NCBI GenBank assembly: GCA_026390115.1
Contig: JAPLGO010000023.1
Coordinates: 124,001 to 188,000 of the forward strand
Direction of reading: 5' to 3'
Origin: Campylobacterales bacterium
GTDB taxonomy: Bacteria; Campylobacterota; Campylobacteria; Campylobacterales; Sulfurimonadaceae
Length of the DNA stretch: 64,000 bases
The notes beneath the pieces were generated by a model. That model was given only the letters and a program-made list of their open reading frames with translations, was not told where the DNA came from and ran no database searches. Position 1 is the first letter of the stretch. Each line of letters starts with the position of its first letter. The position numbers were made by a program, and so were the translations under genes. Below are positions 27,071 through 37,861 of the stretch, piece by piece.

Positions 27071-28012
27071 ATGAAAAAATTAACAATAGCAACGAGAGGA
27101 TCACAACTCGCACTTTGGCAATCCAACCATATTAAAGCAGTTTTAGAAAAGCAAAATCCTGGTTTAGAGGTAGAACTGAATATTATCGTTACAACAGGCG
27201 ATAAAATAATTGACAGACCTTTGGCGGCCATTGGGGGAAAAGGGCTTTTTTTAAAAGAGTTAGAAGAGGCTATGCTTCGCGGTGAGGCTCAAATCGCTGT
27301 GCATTCACTCAAAGATGTTCCGACTGTAATGCCTGAGGGATTGATTTTGGCAGCAATTACGCAGAGAGAAGATTCGAGAGATGCGCTTTTGTCCGAAAAA
27401 TATGCAGATATAAACTCTCTTCCACAAGGTGGCACTGTCGGTACATCTTCACTTCGCCGCCGCATGCAGATAGAGAAGATACGACCAGATTTAAAGATTA
27501 AAGATTTAAGAGGCAATGTTGATACAAGAATCAGAAAACTAAAAGAGGGTGAGTTTGATGCCATTATTTTAGCGGCTGCAGGAATTAACAGACTTGGACT
27601 TGTAGAGACTGTAAAATATGTTTACCCGATTTCACTCGATGAGATGATTCCATCGATGGGGCAGGGCGCACTTGGAATTGAGGCTGTAAATGACTCAAAG
27701 GTTTTGGCGATTGTTGCAAAATTAGAGAATGAGCATAGCAGAATTGAAACCACAATCGAGAGGGATTTCGTTGATATGTTAAATGGCGGTTGTCATGTGC
27801 CTATCGGTGTAAATGCAACTGTTTTGGAGAGTGGCGATGTAGTTATAAAGGCTGTTTTAGGGCTTCCAAATGGCACAAAAATTATGGCGGATACAAAAAT
27901 AGTTTCAAAAGATTTATACAAAACTATTGGAAGAGAGATAGCACAAGAGTTTATAGACAGAGGTGCAAAAGAGTTACTTCAAGAAGCTGAAGACATGATG
28001 GTGAACAACTAG
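27071..28012 (+). CDS. hemC: Hydroxymethylbilane synthase (porphobilinogen deaminase)
   Basis: HemC condenses four porphobilinogens to hydroxymethylbilane. The 313-residue protein has ATRGSQLALWQSNH at the start, VHSLKDVPT, GTSSLRRRMQ, LRGNVDTRIRKL and the cofactor-binding cysteine in NGGCHVPIGV. Length matches the family. It lies three bases after the thioredoxin-fold gene and two before the UbiD-type gene. Confidence 0.97.
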   Translation: MKKLTIATRGSQLALWQSNHIKAVLEKQNPGLEVELNIIVTTGDKIIDRPLAAIGGKGLFLKELEEAMLRGEAQIAVHSLKDVPTVMPEGLILAAITQREDSRDALLSEKYADINSLPQGGTVGTSSLRRRMQIEKIRPDLKIKDLRGNVDTRIRKLKEGEFDAIILAAAGINRLGLVETVKYVYPISLDEMIPSMGQGALGIEAVNDSKVLAIVAKLENEHSRIETTIERDFVDMLNGGCHVPIGVNATVLESGDVVIKAVLGLPNGTKIMADTKIVSKDLYKTIGREIAQEFIDRGAKELLQEAEDMMVNN

Positions 28013-28013
28013 A

Positions 28014-29828
28014 ATGCAAAGAACAATCAAGCTCTTAAAAAAAGAGAATGAACTAAGAGTTATAGAAGATGAGTTGGATATTTACCTAGAAATAGCACAT
28101 TTAGCCTATGCCGAAGTAAAAAAGAAAGATGGCGGTATGGCTCTTTTGTTTACAAATGTTGTAGATAAAAAAAGCGGTACAAAGTTTGAAGAGCCGATTC
28201 TTATGAATGTTTTTGGCTCATATAGGAGATGTGAACTTCTTTTTGGCAGAACAATAGAGTCAATTGCAGATGAGATAACAAAACTTCTGCATATGAAACC
28301 ACCCGTCGGCTTTAAAGATAAACTCTCTATGGCTGGTGAACTCTTCTCTTTAAAAAATATCTTTCCAAAGAAGTTGAAAGGAGAGGGTGCATGTCAAAAA
28401 ATAAAATATCTTGAAGATAATATAGATTTGCATAAGCTTCCTATTTTAACTACATGGGAGCAGGACGGCGGTCCATTTATTACAATGGGACAGGTTTACA
28501 CGCAAAGTCTTGATGGCGAATTGGTAAATCTCGGCATGTACAGACTTCAGGTTTATGACAAAAATCACCTAGGAATGCATTGGCAAATCCACAAAGATTC
28601 GTCACATTTTTTTGACCAGTATCAAAAAGCAGGTAAAAAAATGCCGGTTTGTGTTGCCATAGGCGGAGACCCGCTCTATACATGGTGTGCAACTGCACCG
28701 CTTCCTTATGGGGTGAATGAACTTTTAATGTATGGACTTATAAAAAAAGAGCCGGCAAAACTTGTAAAATCATTGACAACACCTCTCTATATTCCGCAAG
28801 ATGTGGATTATGTTATTGAGGGTTGGGTGGATACGAATGAGATTAGAGTTGAGGGACCTTTTGGAGATCATACCGGCTATTATACGCTTAAAGAGCCATA
28901 CCCTGTCATGCAGGTGAGTGCAATTACAACAAAAAAAGAGAAGGTATTTTTAGCAACGGTTGTCGGTAAACCGCCGCTGGAAGATAAATATATGGGCTGG
29001 GCAACGGGGCGAATATTTTTGCCGCTTTTAAAAACCACTGCACCCGATTTAATTGATTACCACATGCCTGAAAATGGAGGTTTTCATAACCTTATAATTG
29101 CAAAAATGCAACCGCATTACAAGGGGCATGCAAAGCAGTTTATGCATGCTTTTTGGGGCGCCGGGCAGATGAGTTTTGTCAAACATGCTATTTTTTTAGA
29201 TGAGAATGCTCCAAGACTTGACAATTACGAAGCCCTGGCAACCTATATTTTGGATAGGTTTACTCCAAAATCTCTTTTTATATCTGAGGGGATTTTAGAT
29301 GCACTCGACCACTCTTCGCCAGAGATTCTGGTGGGCGGAAAATTGGGTATTGACTCTACCGGAGCGCACAAAGTAGAAGCTCCGCAACTTCTCGGCGATG
29401 AAGAGTTGCTTCAAAGGGTACAAGAACTTGTTCCGGAAGCTGTACATCTTCATCAATTTATGAGAAGAACTAAAAATCCAATAACGGTTATATCTCTGAA
29501 TAAAACAAGAAATGTAAAAGAGTGTTTTAAAGCTTTGATAGACTTAAGTACACATATCAGAGTTGTTGTTTTTGTAGATGAGGCTAAAAATGATGTATAT
29601 AACTCCTACATGCTCATCTGGAGAGTGACAAACAATATTGATGCAGCAAGAGATATTTTTATATCAGGATTGATGCTGGGGGTGGATGGAACCAATAAAA
29701 CTGCACTGGATGGTTTTGTTCGCGAGTGGCCGGATGACGTTGATTGTACGCAAAGTGTTGTTGATGCACTCAAACAAAGAGGAATCTGGGATTTGGACGA
29801 TGCTACTTATGAAAAGTATCAACTTTAA
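28014..29828 (+). CDS. UbiD-family decarboxylase, menaquinone biosynthesis type
   Basis: A 604-residue prenyl-FMN-dependent decarboxylase. The UbiD pattern is visible in EGPFGDHTGYYTLKEPYPVMQVSAIT (about 280-306), PPLEDKYMGWATGRIFLP and the GAGQMSFVKHAIFLDE region. The roughly 600-residue form in Campylobacterota is assigned to the futalosine menaquinone pathway. The co-transcribed polyprenyl synthase fits that role. The partner flavin prenyltransferase (UbiX) is not in the window. Confidence 0.88.
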   Translation: MQRTIKLLKKENELRVIEDELDIYLEIAHLAYAEVKKKDGGMALLFTNVVDKKSGTKFEEPILMNVFGSYRRCELLFGRTIESIADEITKLLHMKPPVGFKDKLSMAGELFSLKNIFPKKLKGEGACQKIKYLEDNIDLHKLPILTTWEQDGGPFITMGQVYTQSLDGELVNLGMYRLQVYDKNHLGMHWQIHKDSSHFFDQYQKAGKKMPVCVAIGGDPLYTWCATAPLPYGVNELLMYGLIKKEPAKLVKSLTTPLYIPQDVDYVIEGWVDTNEIRVEGPFGDHTGYYTLKEPYPVMQVSAITTKKEKVFLATVVGKPPLEDKYMGWATGRIFLPLLKTTAPDLIDYHMPENGGFHNLIIAKMQPHYKGHAKQFMHAFWGAGQMSFVKHAIFLDENAPRLDNYEALATYILDRFTPKSLFISEGILDALDHSSPEILVGGKLGIDSTGAHKVEAPQLLGDEELLQRVQELVPEAVHLHQFMRRTKNPITVISLNKTRNVKECFKALIDLSTHIRVVVFVDEAKNDVYNSYMLIWRVTNNIDAARDIFISGLMLGVDGTNKTALDGFVREWPDDVDCTQSVVDALKQRGIWDLDDATYEKYQL

Positions 29829-29864
29829 AAATTTATTTATGAACAAAAATTGAGGAAGTAAAGT

Positions 29865-31244
29865 ATGGAGAAAATGTGGTCAGGTCGTTTTATAGGAAGT
29901 GCTTCGAGCCTTTTAGATCAGTTTAATGCTTCTATTATGTTTGACAGAAAACTTTATCGTGAAGATATAGAGGGTTCTCTCGCACATGCCGCAATGCTTA
30001 CAAAGCAGGGAATATTGACAACAGAAGAGTTTCGTCAAATAACCGAGGGATTAAATCAAGTTATGCGTGAAATAGAGTCTGGCGCATTTGAGTGGAAAAT
30101 TTCGGATGAAGATCTGCACATGGCAATAGAAAAACGACTCACTGCCATAATCGGTGATGCAGGAAAAAAGCTCCATACTGCAAGAAGCAGAAATGATCAA
30201 GTGGCAGTTGACTTTCGCCGTTATGTTTTACGTAAAAACTTAGAAATTGTGGATGGATTAAAGCTGTTGATGCATGAAGTTTTGGTTGTCGCTTCTAAAC
30301 ATACTGAGACAATCTTACCTGGCATGACACACCTTCAACATGCACAGCCGATTAACTTTGCTTTTCATTTAGGTGCCTATTTAGCAATGTTTAAAAGAGA
30401 TATTGAGAGATTTGAGAATTCTCACAAAAGAAACAATATTTCGCCTCTTGGATGTGCCGCATTAGCAGGAACACCGCACAATATAGACAGAAATATGACG
30501 GCAGAGCTTCTGGGCTTTGATGGCGTGAGCGTAAATTGTCTGGACACAGTAAGTGACAGAGATTTTGCACTGGAAATTTTATTTAACATCTCAACCATGA
30601 TGATGCACATCTCCCGTTTGAGTGAAGAGCTTGTTATGTGGTCGAGTTACGAGTTTGGCTTTGTTGAGCTGAGTGATGAGTACTCGACAGGCTCGTCTAT
30701 AATGCCTCAAAAGAAAAATCCTGATGTTCCTGAACTTCTTCGTGGAAAGACAGGACGGGTTTATGGCTCGCTCATGGGGCTTTTAACAGTTATGAAAGGC
30801 TTGCCTCTTGCATACAATAAAGATACTCAAGAGGATAAAGAGGGAGTTTTTGACGCTGTTGAGACGGCAGAAATCTCTTTAGAGATACTCAAAGAAGCGA
30901 TTAAAACCATGCAAGTAAAACCTCAGAACATGGAAAAAGCCTCTAAAATAGGGCATCTGAGTGCAACAGATTTGGCTGATTATCTGGTTCAGAAGTGCAA
31001 TATTCCTTTTCGAGAGGCGCACTTTATTACAGGAAAGGCAGTTGCGAAAAGTGAAGAGCTTAAAATTGATTTGAGCGATATTGAGCTTAAATATCTGCAG
31101 GAGATTGATAATAGAATTGACGAAGATGTACTGAAATTTTTATCGATTACAAACTCTATGAATGCCAGAACCTCAGCCGGCGGAACTGCAACCTCTAGAA
31201 CAAAAGAGCAGTTAGAATATTTTAAAAACTTTTTAGGAGCATAG
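29865..31244 (+). CDS. argH: Argininosuccinate lyase
   Basis: ArgH splits argininosuccinate into arginine and fumarate, the last step of arginine synthesis. The 459-residue protein has MWSGRF at the start, [20 protein letters not shown] and the signature [19 protein letters not shown]. It has a good Shine-Dalgarno (GAGGAAG) and lies 36 nt after the UbiD-type gene. It abuts the OsmC gene with no gap. Confidence 0.97.
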   Translation: MEKMWSGRFIGSASSLLDQFNASIMFDRKLYREDIEGSLAHAAMLTKQGILTTEEFRQITEGLNQVMREIESGAFEWKISDEDLHMAIEKRLTAIIGDAGKKLHTARSRNDQVAVDFRRYVLRKNLEIVDGLKLLMHEVLVVASKHTETILPGMTHLQHAQPINFAFHLGAYLAMFKRDIERFENSHKRNNISPLGCAALAGTPHNIDRNMTAELLGFDGVSVNCLDTVSDRDFALEILFNISTMMMHISRLSEELVMWSSYEFGFVELSDEYSTGSSIMPQKKNPDVPELLRGKTGRVYGSLMGLLTVMKGLPLAYNKDTQEDKEGVFDAVETAEISLEILKEAIKTMQVKPQNMEKASKIGHLSATDLADYLVQKCNIPFREAHFITGKAVAKSEELKIDLSDIELKYLQEIDNRIDEDVLKFLSITNSMNARTSAGGTATSRTKEQLEYFKNFLGA

Positions 31245-31709
31245 ATGAAAGTAACCGTTTCCCATCAAGATGGAATGAAGTTTGAGGCAAAAACTGAAAA
31301 AAGTAGTTTTCTAATTGACTGCCCTCTAATTTCTCCTGTTGAGTACTTTTTAGCGGGCATTATAACATGCAGTGCAACGGATATGATTTTGATACCGAAA
31401 AATCAGGGTAAAACAGTAACCGATTTGGTAATCGATGGGGATGTTGTAAGAAATGAGGAACAGCCAAAAAAATTCAATACACTTCATTTAACCTATAAAT
31501 TTAACTCGGATGCAGAGGATGTGATGGCTGCCAGATGGGTGATGGCTTCGCTTGAGACTTACTGCTCAACCATTAATACTATTCGTGATACAACTGAAAT
31601 TTCATATACTATTGTTCATAATGGAAAAATTATTCGTGAAAACGAGAGGATGATTTCAGGCGGCGGGAGTAAAATAGATATGGGTGAGATAGAGAGTTGT
31701 CCTAGCTGA
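31245..31709 (+). CDS. OsmC-family peroxiredoxin-like protein
   Basis: A 154-residue OsmC/Ohr-fold protein with the two catalytic cysteines in ITCSATDM (about residue 44) and LETYCSTIN (about 107). OsmC members reduce organic hydroperoxides. The rest of the fold (KKFNTLHLTYKF; TEISYTIVHNG) is consistent. It begins directly after argH. Repeat copy B follows its stop. Confidence 0.8.
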   Translation: MKVTVSHQDGMKFEAKTEKSSFLIDCPLISPVEYFLAGIITCSATDMILIPKNQGKTVTDLVIDGDVVRNEEQPKKFNTLHLTYKFNSDAEDVMAARWVMASLETYCSTINTIRDTTEISYTIVHNGKIIRENERMISGGGSKIDMGEIESCPS

Positions 31710-31749
31710 TTATTTGATGTTATCCGCTTAAATGAGCTGAGTGGCAAAG

Positions 31750-31838
31750 AAAAAAATTCTCTTGTTTTATAGCATTTGGGAATAGTAGAGACATTAGCAG
31801 CAGCCACTAAAACGGACGCGTCCGTTTTAGTGCGTAAT
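31750..31838 (+). repeat. Structured repeat, copy B
   Basis: The 3' half is nearly the same as copy C: GACATTAGCAGCAGCC then the perfect 28-base inverted repeat at 31805-31832. The 5' half is diverged but alignable (CTTGTTTTATAGC against CTTGTTTTTCGTAGC). It lies about 40 nt after the OsmC gene and ends just before the convergent HIT gene. Confidence 0.8.
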
Positions 31839-31839
31839 A

Positions 31840-32196
31840 TTAAAAGTGACCTTTAGGGTCTGCATCGCTGATGTGCTCCCACTTGAGTTTTGCACCGCCT
31901 AATACATGAAAGTGTAGATGTTTCACCTCTTGTCCTCCATTTTCACCTATGTTTGTTATAACCCTGTATCCGCTTTCATCTAGTCTTGTCTCTTTGGCTA
32001 TCTCTTGAATAAAAGTTGTCATGCCAGCCATAAGCTCTGCATCTGCCTCATTGAAACTATCTACATGAACTTTTGGAATTGCCAAGATATGAACCGGAGC
32101 TTTTGGATTAATATCATGAAAAGCCATGAATTTTTCATCTTCTAAAATTATATTCGAAGGTATCTCTTTTTTTACTATTTTACAAAATAAACACAT
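31840..32196 (-). CDS. HIT-family nucleotide hydrolase
   Basis: A 118-residue histidine triad protein with an N-terminal CLFCKIVKKEIPSNII (zinc/HINT style) and the triad HLHFHVLGG. HINT-type enzymes hydrolyse AMP-linked substrates. The frame extends to 32229, but AAGGAAG lies just upstream of the ATG at 32196 and the family starts there (MCLFCKIV), so I use that start. It diverges from pheS, as I recall for C. jejuni. Confidence 0.9.
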   Translation of the reverse strand: MCLFCKIVKKEIPSNIILEDEKFMAFHDINPKAPVHILAIPKVHVDSFNEADAELMAGMTTFIQEIAKETRLDESGYRVITNIGENGGQEVKHLHFHVLGGAKLKWEHISDADPKGHF

Positions 32197-32281
32197 GAAC
32201 ACTTCCTTGTTTTTGAGTAATTGTAGCATAGAAATTTTAATATACTGCGGTTAATGAAGCTATATATAAATTATTTTTGAC

Positions 32282-32287
32282 TATAAT
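32282..32287 (+). promoter_or_regulatory. -10 box for the pheST-aroA-ispH run
   Basis: TATAAT preceded by TGAC and a T-rich stretch, 34 bases before the TTG start of pheS. Confidence 0.5.
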
Positions 32288-32320
32288 CCCCCATAAATTT
32301 TATAGTAATGGAGACTCTAT

Positions 32321-33313
32321 TTGAAAGAGTGGTATGATGCAATAAAAGAGGCACAGAGTGTTGAAAAACTCGAAGAGATTCGCATATCTGTTTTTGGAAA
32401 AAAAGGTGTTTTAGCAGAAAAGTTCGCTAAGATGAAAAATGCCTCGGATGAAGAAAAAGCACAAATTGCAAAAAATTTGAATACTCATAAAAGCTCTCTT
32501 ATGAATGAGTTTACAGCCAAAAAAATAACTCTGCAAACTCTGCAACTGCAAGAGGCTTTAAAGGCAGAATATATAGATGTTTCACTCTATGGTTCAAAAA
32601 GCAGCGCAGGTGCTCTTCATCCGGTAATGGAGACGATGGATAGAATTGTAGAGTACTTTTCTGCCATGAACTTTGCTGTTAAAACAGGAACGATGGTAGA
32701 AGATGATTTTAACAATTTTGAAGCACTGAATTTGCCAAAATATCACCCTGCACGCGACATGCAGGATACCTTCTATTTTAGAGACGAAATGCTTTTAAGA
32801 ACGCACACTTCTCCGGTTCAGATTAGAACCATGATGAGTACAAAACCGCCTATTCGCATGATAGCACCGGGTGCAGTTTTTCGTCGTGATTATGATTTGA
32901 CGCATACTCCAATGTTTCATCAGGTTGAGGGATTATTGGTGGATGAAGAAGGCAAGGTCTCTTTTGCTAATCTGAAATATATTTTGGAAGATTTTTTAAA
33001 GTACATGTTTGGCGATGTAGAAGTTCGTTTTCGTCCTTCATTTTTCCCATTCACTGAGCCATCCGCAGAAGTTGATATCTCTTGTGTTTTCTGTAAAGGA
33101 AGCGGTTGCCGTGTCTGCTCAAAAACAGGTTGGTTAGAAGTTTTAGGATGTGGAATAGTTGATTCGAATGTATTTGAAGCCGTAAAATATGAAAATGTGA
33201 GCGGATATGCTTTTGGACTGGGTGTTGAGAGATTTGCCATGTTGATTCATCAAATTGGTGACCTTCGTTCTCTTTTTGAGGGTGATATTAAATTGCTGGA
33301 GCAGTTTCAATGA
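32321..33313 (+). CDS. pheS: Phenylalanyl-tRNA synthetase alpha subunit
   Basis: PheS carries the catalytic class II core of the heterotetrameric Phe-tRNA synthetase. The 330-residue protein has a coiled-coil N-terminus, [44 protein letters not shown] and the C-terminal motif 3 ([18 protein letters not shown]). A four-cysteine cluster ([12 protein letters not shown]) lies near residue 255. The start is TTG with GGAGA upstream. It overlaps pheT by 4 nt. Confidence 0.97.
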   Translation: MKEWYDAIKEAQSVEKLEEIRISVFGKKGVLAEKFAKMKNASDEEKAQIAKNLNTHKSSLMNEFTAKKITLQTLQLQEALKAEYIDVSLYGSKSSAGALHPVMETMDRIVEYFSAMNFAVKTGTMVEDDFNNFEALNLPKYHPARDMQDTFYFRDEMLLRTHTSPVQIRTMMSTKPPIRMIAPGAVFRRDYDLTHTPMFHQVEGLLVDEEGKVSFANLKYILEDFLKYMFGDVEVRFRPSFFPFTEPSAEVDISCVFCKGSGCRVCSKTGWLEVLGCGIVDSNVFEAVKYENVSGYAFGLGVERFAMLIHQIGDLRSLFEGDIKLLEQFQ

Positions 33314-35646
33314 TAGTTACAAGAAGTTGGTTAAATGAGTGGATAGATTTAAAAGGTATATCTACGGAAACGCTGTTAAAAACACTCAACTCTATTGGTT
33401 TAGAAGTTGACAGAGTCCACAGTTATGAAGTGCCGAAAAAGATAGTATTTGGAAAAGTTTTAGAGTGTGAAAAGCATCCGGATGCAGATAAACTTAATAT
33501 TTGCAAAGTTGATGTAGGAACCAGCATTCGTCAAATAGTTTGCGGTGCTTCCAATGTCAGAGCTGGTCTTACTGTAGTTGTTGCAACGATAGGTGCTGTA
33601 ATGCCGAATGGTTTAGTTATTAAACCTGTAAAGCTTCGTGATGTTGAATCAGATGGAATGATTTGCTCTGCAAGCGAAATCGGTTTTGAGAGCTTTCAAG
33701 ATGGGATAATGGAAATTGATAGCAGTATCGGCGCATTTGCTATAGGTCAAGAAGTGAGTGAAAATCATATTTTTAGCGATACTTTGATTGAGATAGAACT
33801 GACTGCAAACAGGGGTGACTGCCTAAGTGTAAGAGGTATTGCCAGAGATTTAAGTGCAGCATTTGACAGAGTTTTAAAAGAATTTAAGCAAATAGATAAT
33901 GAAAATAAAAGAGGAATTGGCAGAATATTGAGCCTCTCCCATGAAAAAGAGTTAAAAGTAAACGTTCGCTACAAAGCTTTTGATTTAAAAGAGCTAAAAC
34001 TTCCATTTTTAATGAATCTGAGACTTGCACAAATAGAAGAGAAAAGAGTGAGTGATATAGATTCTATTGTGTCCTATGCAACGCATAGTGTCGGTGTAGT
34101 TTTGAGTGCGTATAACTATGGTTATTTTTGTGAAAATAATGAAATTATGGCAAAACTTGAACTCGGTGAAGATGAAAATGGTTATGCGTGTATTATGGGC
34201 ACAAATAAAGAGAAAGTTTCGACTATTGGAGTTCTTCAAGAAGAATGCTCAAAAGTAACTTATTCTGAGGGCACTGTTTTACTTGAAGCCAGTTATATTC
34301 AGCCGGAAATCATCTCTAAAAAAATGGCAGAACATAAAATAGAGACAAGCCCCATGTATTACAGAAGCTCAAGAGGAAGTGAACCTGAGTTAAATTATGG
34401 ACTTACCTATTGTATTAACTTGATTGAATTGTATTCTGCGGCTTCAACTTTTAGCGGAAGTATTGAATATGGACATCTTCATAAAGATACAATTGTAAGC
34501 ATTAGTAAGCAGACTATTGATGAAATAATCGGTGCGCAGATAGATAAGGCTAAAATTACTAAAATTTTAAAAAATTTAGGTTTTAATACGGCAAAATCTA
34601 CTTCGGATGGTTTTGTTGTTTCAGTTCCACATTTTCGCCATGACATAGTAAATAAGCAAGATATTGCAGAAGAGATAGTTCGTTTAGTAGGGATTGAAAA
34701 TATTCCGTCAAAACCTTTTCTCTTTACAGAGAAAAATAGACTTGAAGATGATTATTTTGAGTATAAGAAGAGAAGCATATATAGACATCGTGCAGCCCAA
34801 AGCGGTTTTTTTGAGAGTGTTCATTTCGTTTTTGATGAGAAAAAAGTGCTTAACGAGTATGGCTTTTTTACGACCTTGGAGGAGTTAGAACTCCTAAACC
34901 CAATAATAAACACGCTAGATACTTTAAGACCGACTCTTTTAACCGGGCTTTTAAAGGCAGCCTCGCATAATGTGAAAAATGGATATTCTTCTGTGAGACT
35001 TTTTGAAATAGGCTCTGTATTTTCTCCATACAGAGAGGAGTCTCTTAGATTTTCATTTCTATTTTCTGGAGATAAAGAGTCTCAGAAACTTTCAAATATT
35101 GGAAAACCTGATAAGATAGATTTTTCCTATTTTACTCAAAAAATTTCTGATATTATCGGTGCATTTGAGCTTGTTTCTTATGAAACAAAACATACATTGT
35201 CACATGTTTATCAGAGTGCTCAAATCTTAATAGAGGGCGAAGCAGTCGGAGAGTTATTTAGAGTGCATCCAAGTGTGGAAGAGAGCTATGATTTAGAGGC
35301 AACATATCTTTGTGAACTTGATTTTTTAAAAATCCCGCATGTACTGAAGAAAGCAAAAAAATCATCTAAGTATCAGGCATCTTTTAGAGATTTAAGTTTG
35401 ATAATGCCTAAAGATATGAGTTATGAAAAAGTGAAGCAGGTGATTAAAAACAGTGCGAGAGAAGAGTTGATAAACTTCTATCCGGTTGATAGATATAGTG
35501 ATGAATCATTGGGTAAGAATATGAGTTTATCCATTCGTTTTATGCTTCAGTCATTTGAAAAAACACTTCAAGAAGAGGATATTACTTCATCGATGGATGC
35601 CATTTTAACTGCGCTCTCAAATGAGCTTGGAATTGGGCTTCGATGA
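33310..35646 (+). CDS. pheT: Phenylalanyl-tRNA synthetase beta subunit
   Basis: The 778-residue PheT has the N-terminal tRNA-binding EMAP-like domain ([15 protein letters not shown]), the B3/B4 editing domain, the B5 domain ([23 protein letters not shown]), and the C-terminal FDX-ACB domain ([22 protein letters not shown]). It functions as a2b2 with PheS. Overlaps at both ends (pheS and aroA, 4 nt each) show an operon. Confidence 0.97.
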   Translation: MIVTRSWLNEWIDLKGISTETLLKTLNSIGLEVDRVHSYEVPKKIVFGKVLECEKHPDADKLNICKVDVGTSIRQIVCGASNVRAGLTVVVATIGAVMPNGLVIKPVKLRDVESDGMICSASEIGFESFQDGIMEIDSSIGAFAIGQEVSENHIFSDTLIEIELTANRGDCLSVRGIARDLSAAFDRVLKEFKQIDNENKRGIGRILSLSHEKELKVNVRYKAFDLKELKLPFLMNLRLAQIEEKRVSDIDSIVSYATHSVGVVLSAYNYGYFCENNEIMAKLELGEDENGYACIMGTNKEKVSTIGVLQEECSKVTYSEGTVLLEASYIQPEIISKKMAEHKIETSPMYYRSSRGSEPELNYGLTYCINLIELYSAASTFSGSIEYGHLHKDTIVSISKQTIDEIIGAQIDKAKITKILKNLGFNTAKSTSDGFVVSVPHFRHDIVNKQDIAEEIVRLVGIENIPSKPFLFTEKNRLEDDYFEYKKRSIYRHRAAQSGFFESVHFVFDEKKVLNEYGFFTTLEELELLNPIINTLDTLRPTLLTGLLKAASHNVKNGYSSVRLFEIGSVFSPYREESLRFSFLFSGDKESQKLSNIGKPDKIDFSYFTQKISDIIGAFELVSYETKHTLSHVYQSAQILIEGEAVGELFRVHPSVEESYDLEATYLCELDFLKIPHVLKKAKKSSKYQASFRDLSLIMPKDMSYEKVKQVIKNSAREELINFYPVDRYSDESLGKNMSLSIRFMLQSFEKTLQEEDITSSMDAILTALSNELGIGLR

Positions 35647-36923
35647 GTAGAGTAGAAGTTTTTCCATGTTCTGATTTTTCTCTTAAAATATCAGAGATTG
35701 CCCCTGATAAATCTATTTCGCACCGTAGTGCAATGTTCTCAATGCTTGCTCGTGGTACGAGTATTATTACAAATTTTTTAAGAGCCGAAGATACGCTTAA
35801 CACTTTAGAGATTGTAAAAAACTTAGGGGCGAATGTTGAAGATGATGGCATAACAATAAAAATAAGTTCAGACGGAATAAAAGAGAGTTCAGAGATACTG
35901 GATTGTGGAAATTCAGGGACTGGAATGAGACTCTTCTGCGGACTTTTAAGTTCTGCAAACGGGCATTTTATCTTGACTGGAGATGAGTATCTTCGTCGCC
36001 GTCCCATGAAAAGGGTTACTTCCCCTCTTCGTGATATCGGAGCAAAGCTCGATGGAAGAAACAATGGAGATTTGGCACCGCTAAGTATTCGAGGAGCCTC
36101 ACTCAAAGCATTCAATTATGAGAGTAAAATAGCATCTGCTCAGGTGAAGAGCGCCATGATTTTAGCAGCTCTTAGAGCCGATGGTGTCTGTACATACACT
36201 GAACCGGAACTCTCTCGTGATCACACAGAGAGAATGCTCGGAGGAATGGGTGCTGACATAAAAGTAGATGGACTGACAACTACAATCGCACCTATGAAAG
36301 AACTTCTTTTACCGCTTATTATAAGAGTTCCGGCTGACCCTTCAAGTGCATTCTTTTTTGCAGTTGCCGCTGCAATCACTCCCCATTCAGAGGTTGTTTT
36401 AGAGGGTGTTACTCTTAATATTACCCGTATAGAAGCTTTTAAAGCACTAGAACAAATGGGCGCAGATATCAGATATGAAATAACTGATAATAAGTATGAA
36501 CCGATAGGAGATATAAGAGTCAAATATGCTCCGCTTCATGCGATAACCGTTGATAAGAATATCTCTTGGCTTATTGATGAACTGCCTGCACTTTCTATCG
36601 CCTTTGCATGTGCGGATGGGGTAAGTGTCATAAAAAATGCCGAGGAGCTCAGAGTAAAAGAGTCTGATAGAATATCTACTGTTGTCAACGGACTTATATC
36701 ATGTGGAATTGAAGTGAATGAGTTTAGCGATGGCTACAGTGTGCAAGGCGGAGAGTTAAAATCTGCAATAGTGGATAGTCACGGTGACCATAGAATTGCT
36801 ATGAGCTTTATAATTGCAGGACTGAGATGCGGCATGCAGGTGAGTGACATTGATTGCATAAATACATCTTTTCCAAACTTTTTTGAACTGCTTCAAAAAA
36901 TCACTAAAATAAAAATAATATGA
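35643..36923 (+). CDS. aroA: 3-phosphoshikimate 1-carboxyvinyltransferase (EPSP synthase)
   Basis: AroA adds enolpyruvate to shikimate-3-phosphate on the way to chorismate. The 426-residue protein has [25 protein letters not shown], the RRRPMKR site, [13 protein letters not shown], and the C-terminal [13 protein letters not shown]. Length and motifs are standard. It overlaps pheT and ispH by 4 nt each. Confidence 0.97.
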   Translation: MSRVEVFPCSDFSLKISEIAPDKSISHRSAMFSMLARGTSIITNFLRAEDTLNTLEIVKNLGANVEDDGITIKISSDGIKESSEILDCGNSGTGMRLFCGLLSSANGHFILTGDEYLRRRPMKRVTSPLRDIGAKLDGRNNGDLAPLSIRGASLKAFNYESKIASAQVKSAMILAALRADGVCTYTEPELSRDHTERMLGGMGADIKVDGLTTTIAPMKELLLPLIIRVPADPSSAFFFAVAAAITPHSEVVLEGVTLNITRIEAFKALEQMGADIRYEITDNKYEPIGDIRVKYAPLHAITVDKNISWLIDELPALSIAFACADGVSVIKNAEELRVKESDRISTVVNGLISCGIEVNEFSDGYSVQGGELKSAIVDSHGDHRIAMSFIIAGLRCGMQVSDIDCINTSFPNFFELLQKITKIKII

Positions 36924-37747
36924 AAATAGAGTTAGCTGAAAATTACGGCTTCTGCTTCGGTGTTAAAAGAGCCATAAAAATTGCAGAAGAGAATAAAAAC
37001 TCTTCTACTTACGGACCTCTTATACATAACTCAAAAGAGATAGAGAGGCTAGAACGGGATTTTAAAGTTGCCCTTACAGATGATTATAAAACTTTCAAAT
37101 CAGGTGACAAAGCGGTTATCAGAACACATGGAATCCCTAAAAATGAGCTTGCAGAACTAAGAAATAGTCGCGTAGATGTTGTGGATGCAACATGTCCTTA
37201 TGTAACTAAACCACAGCAAATTTGTCAAGAGATGAGTGAAGCCGGATATGACATTATTATTTTTGGCGATGAAGCGCATCCAGAGATAAAGGGTGTTAAA
37301 AGTTATGCAACGTATGGTGCAAGAGTTGTGACATCTCCGCAAGAGCTAGAAAAGTTAAAACTCGGAGAAAGAGTAGCATTAGTTGCTCAAACAACAAGAA
37401 AAGTCGAAGATTATATGGATATTGCAAACTATCTTATACCTCGTCATAAAGAAGTTAGAGTTTTTAACACAATTTGTAATGCGACATTTGAAAACCAAGA
37501 GGCTGTTAGAAAAATTTCTAAAAATGCTGATATTATGATAATTATCGGTGGAAAAAACTCATCCAACACAAAACAACTTTTCAGCATATCCAGAGATTAT
37601 TGCCAAGATAGTTATCATATAGAAGATGAAAATGATTTGGATTACTCTTGGTTTTTAAATAAAAGTTTTTGCGGTATTAGCGCTGGAGCTTCTACTCCTG
37701 ACTGGATTATACAAAATGTTGTTGATTCAATCAAAAAAAACTGCTAA
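36920..37747 (+). CDS. ispH: 4-hydroxy-3-methylbut-2-enyl diphosphate reductase
   Basis: IspH (LytB) makes IPP and DMAPP in the last MEP-pathway step using a 4Fe-4S cluster. The 275-residue protein shows the three cluster cysteines in GFCFGVKRA (about residue 12), DATCPYVTK (about 94) and [10 protein letters not shown] (about 190), plus [11 protein letters not shown] and [11 protein letters not shown]. An AT-rich hairpin plus T-tract follows. Confidence 0.97.
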   Translation: MKIELAENYGFCFGVKRAIKIAEENKNSSTYGPLIHNSKEIERLERDFKVALTDDYKTFKSGDKAVIRTHGIPKNELAELRNSRVDVVDATCPYVTKPQQICQEMSEAGYDIIIFGDEAHPEIKGVKSYATYGARVVTSPQELEKLKLGERVALVAQTTRKVEDYMDIANYLIPRHKEVRVFNTICNATFENQEAVRKISKNADIMIIIGGKNSSNTKQLFSISRDYCQDSYHIEDENDLDYSWFLNKSFCGISAGASTPDWIIQNVVDSIKKNC

Positions 37748-37750
37748 TTT

Positions 37751-37780
37751 ATTCTTTTTTAAGTAAAAGAATATTTTTTT
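37751..37780 (+). terminator. Rho-independent-type terminator after ispH
   Basis: ATTCTTTT at 37751-37758 pairs with AAAAGAAT at 37765-37772, followed by ATTTTTTT. The stem is AT-only apart from one G-C pair, so it may be a weak terminator; rpsA has its own promoter-like sequence beyond. Confidence 0.5.
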
Positions 37781-37791
37781 AAATTTTTACT

Positions 37792-37797
37792 TATAAT
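37792..37797 (+). promoter_or_regulatory. Possible -10 box of rpsA
   Basis: TATAAT 64 bases before the rpsA ATG. A second candidate (TACAAT) lies at 37824-37829. The leader between them and the ATG is unstructured to the eye. Confidence 0.4.
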
Positions 37798-37861
37798 TAA
37801 TCTAAAAACAATCAATAATTAGATACAATCACGGCAATTTTTATGTAACAGAGGATAGGTA

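Noticed and set aside
35582-36115. 177-aa minus-strand frame over aroA
   Set aside because: Shadow of aroA; low-complexity serine/leucine content and no Shine-Dalgarno.
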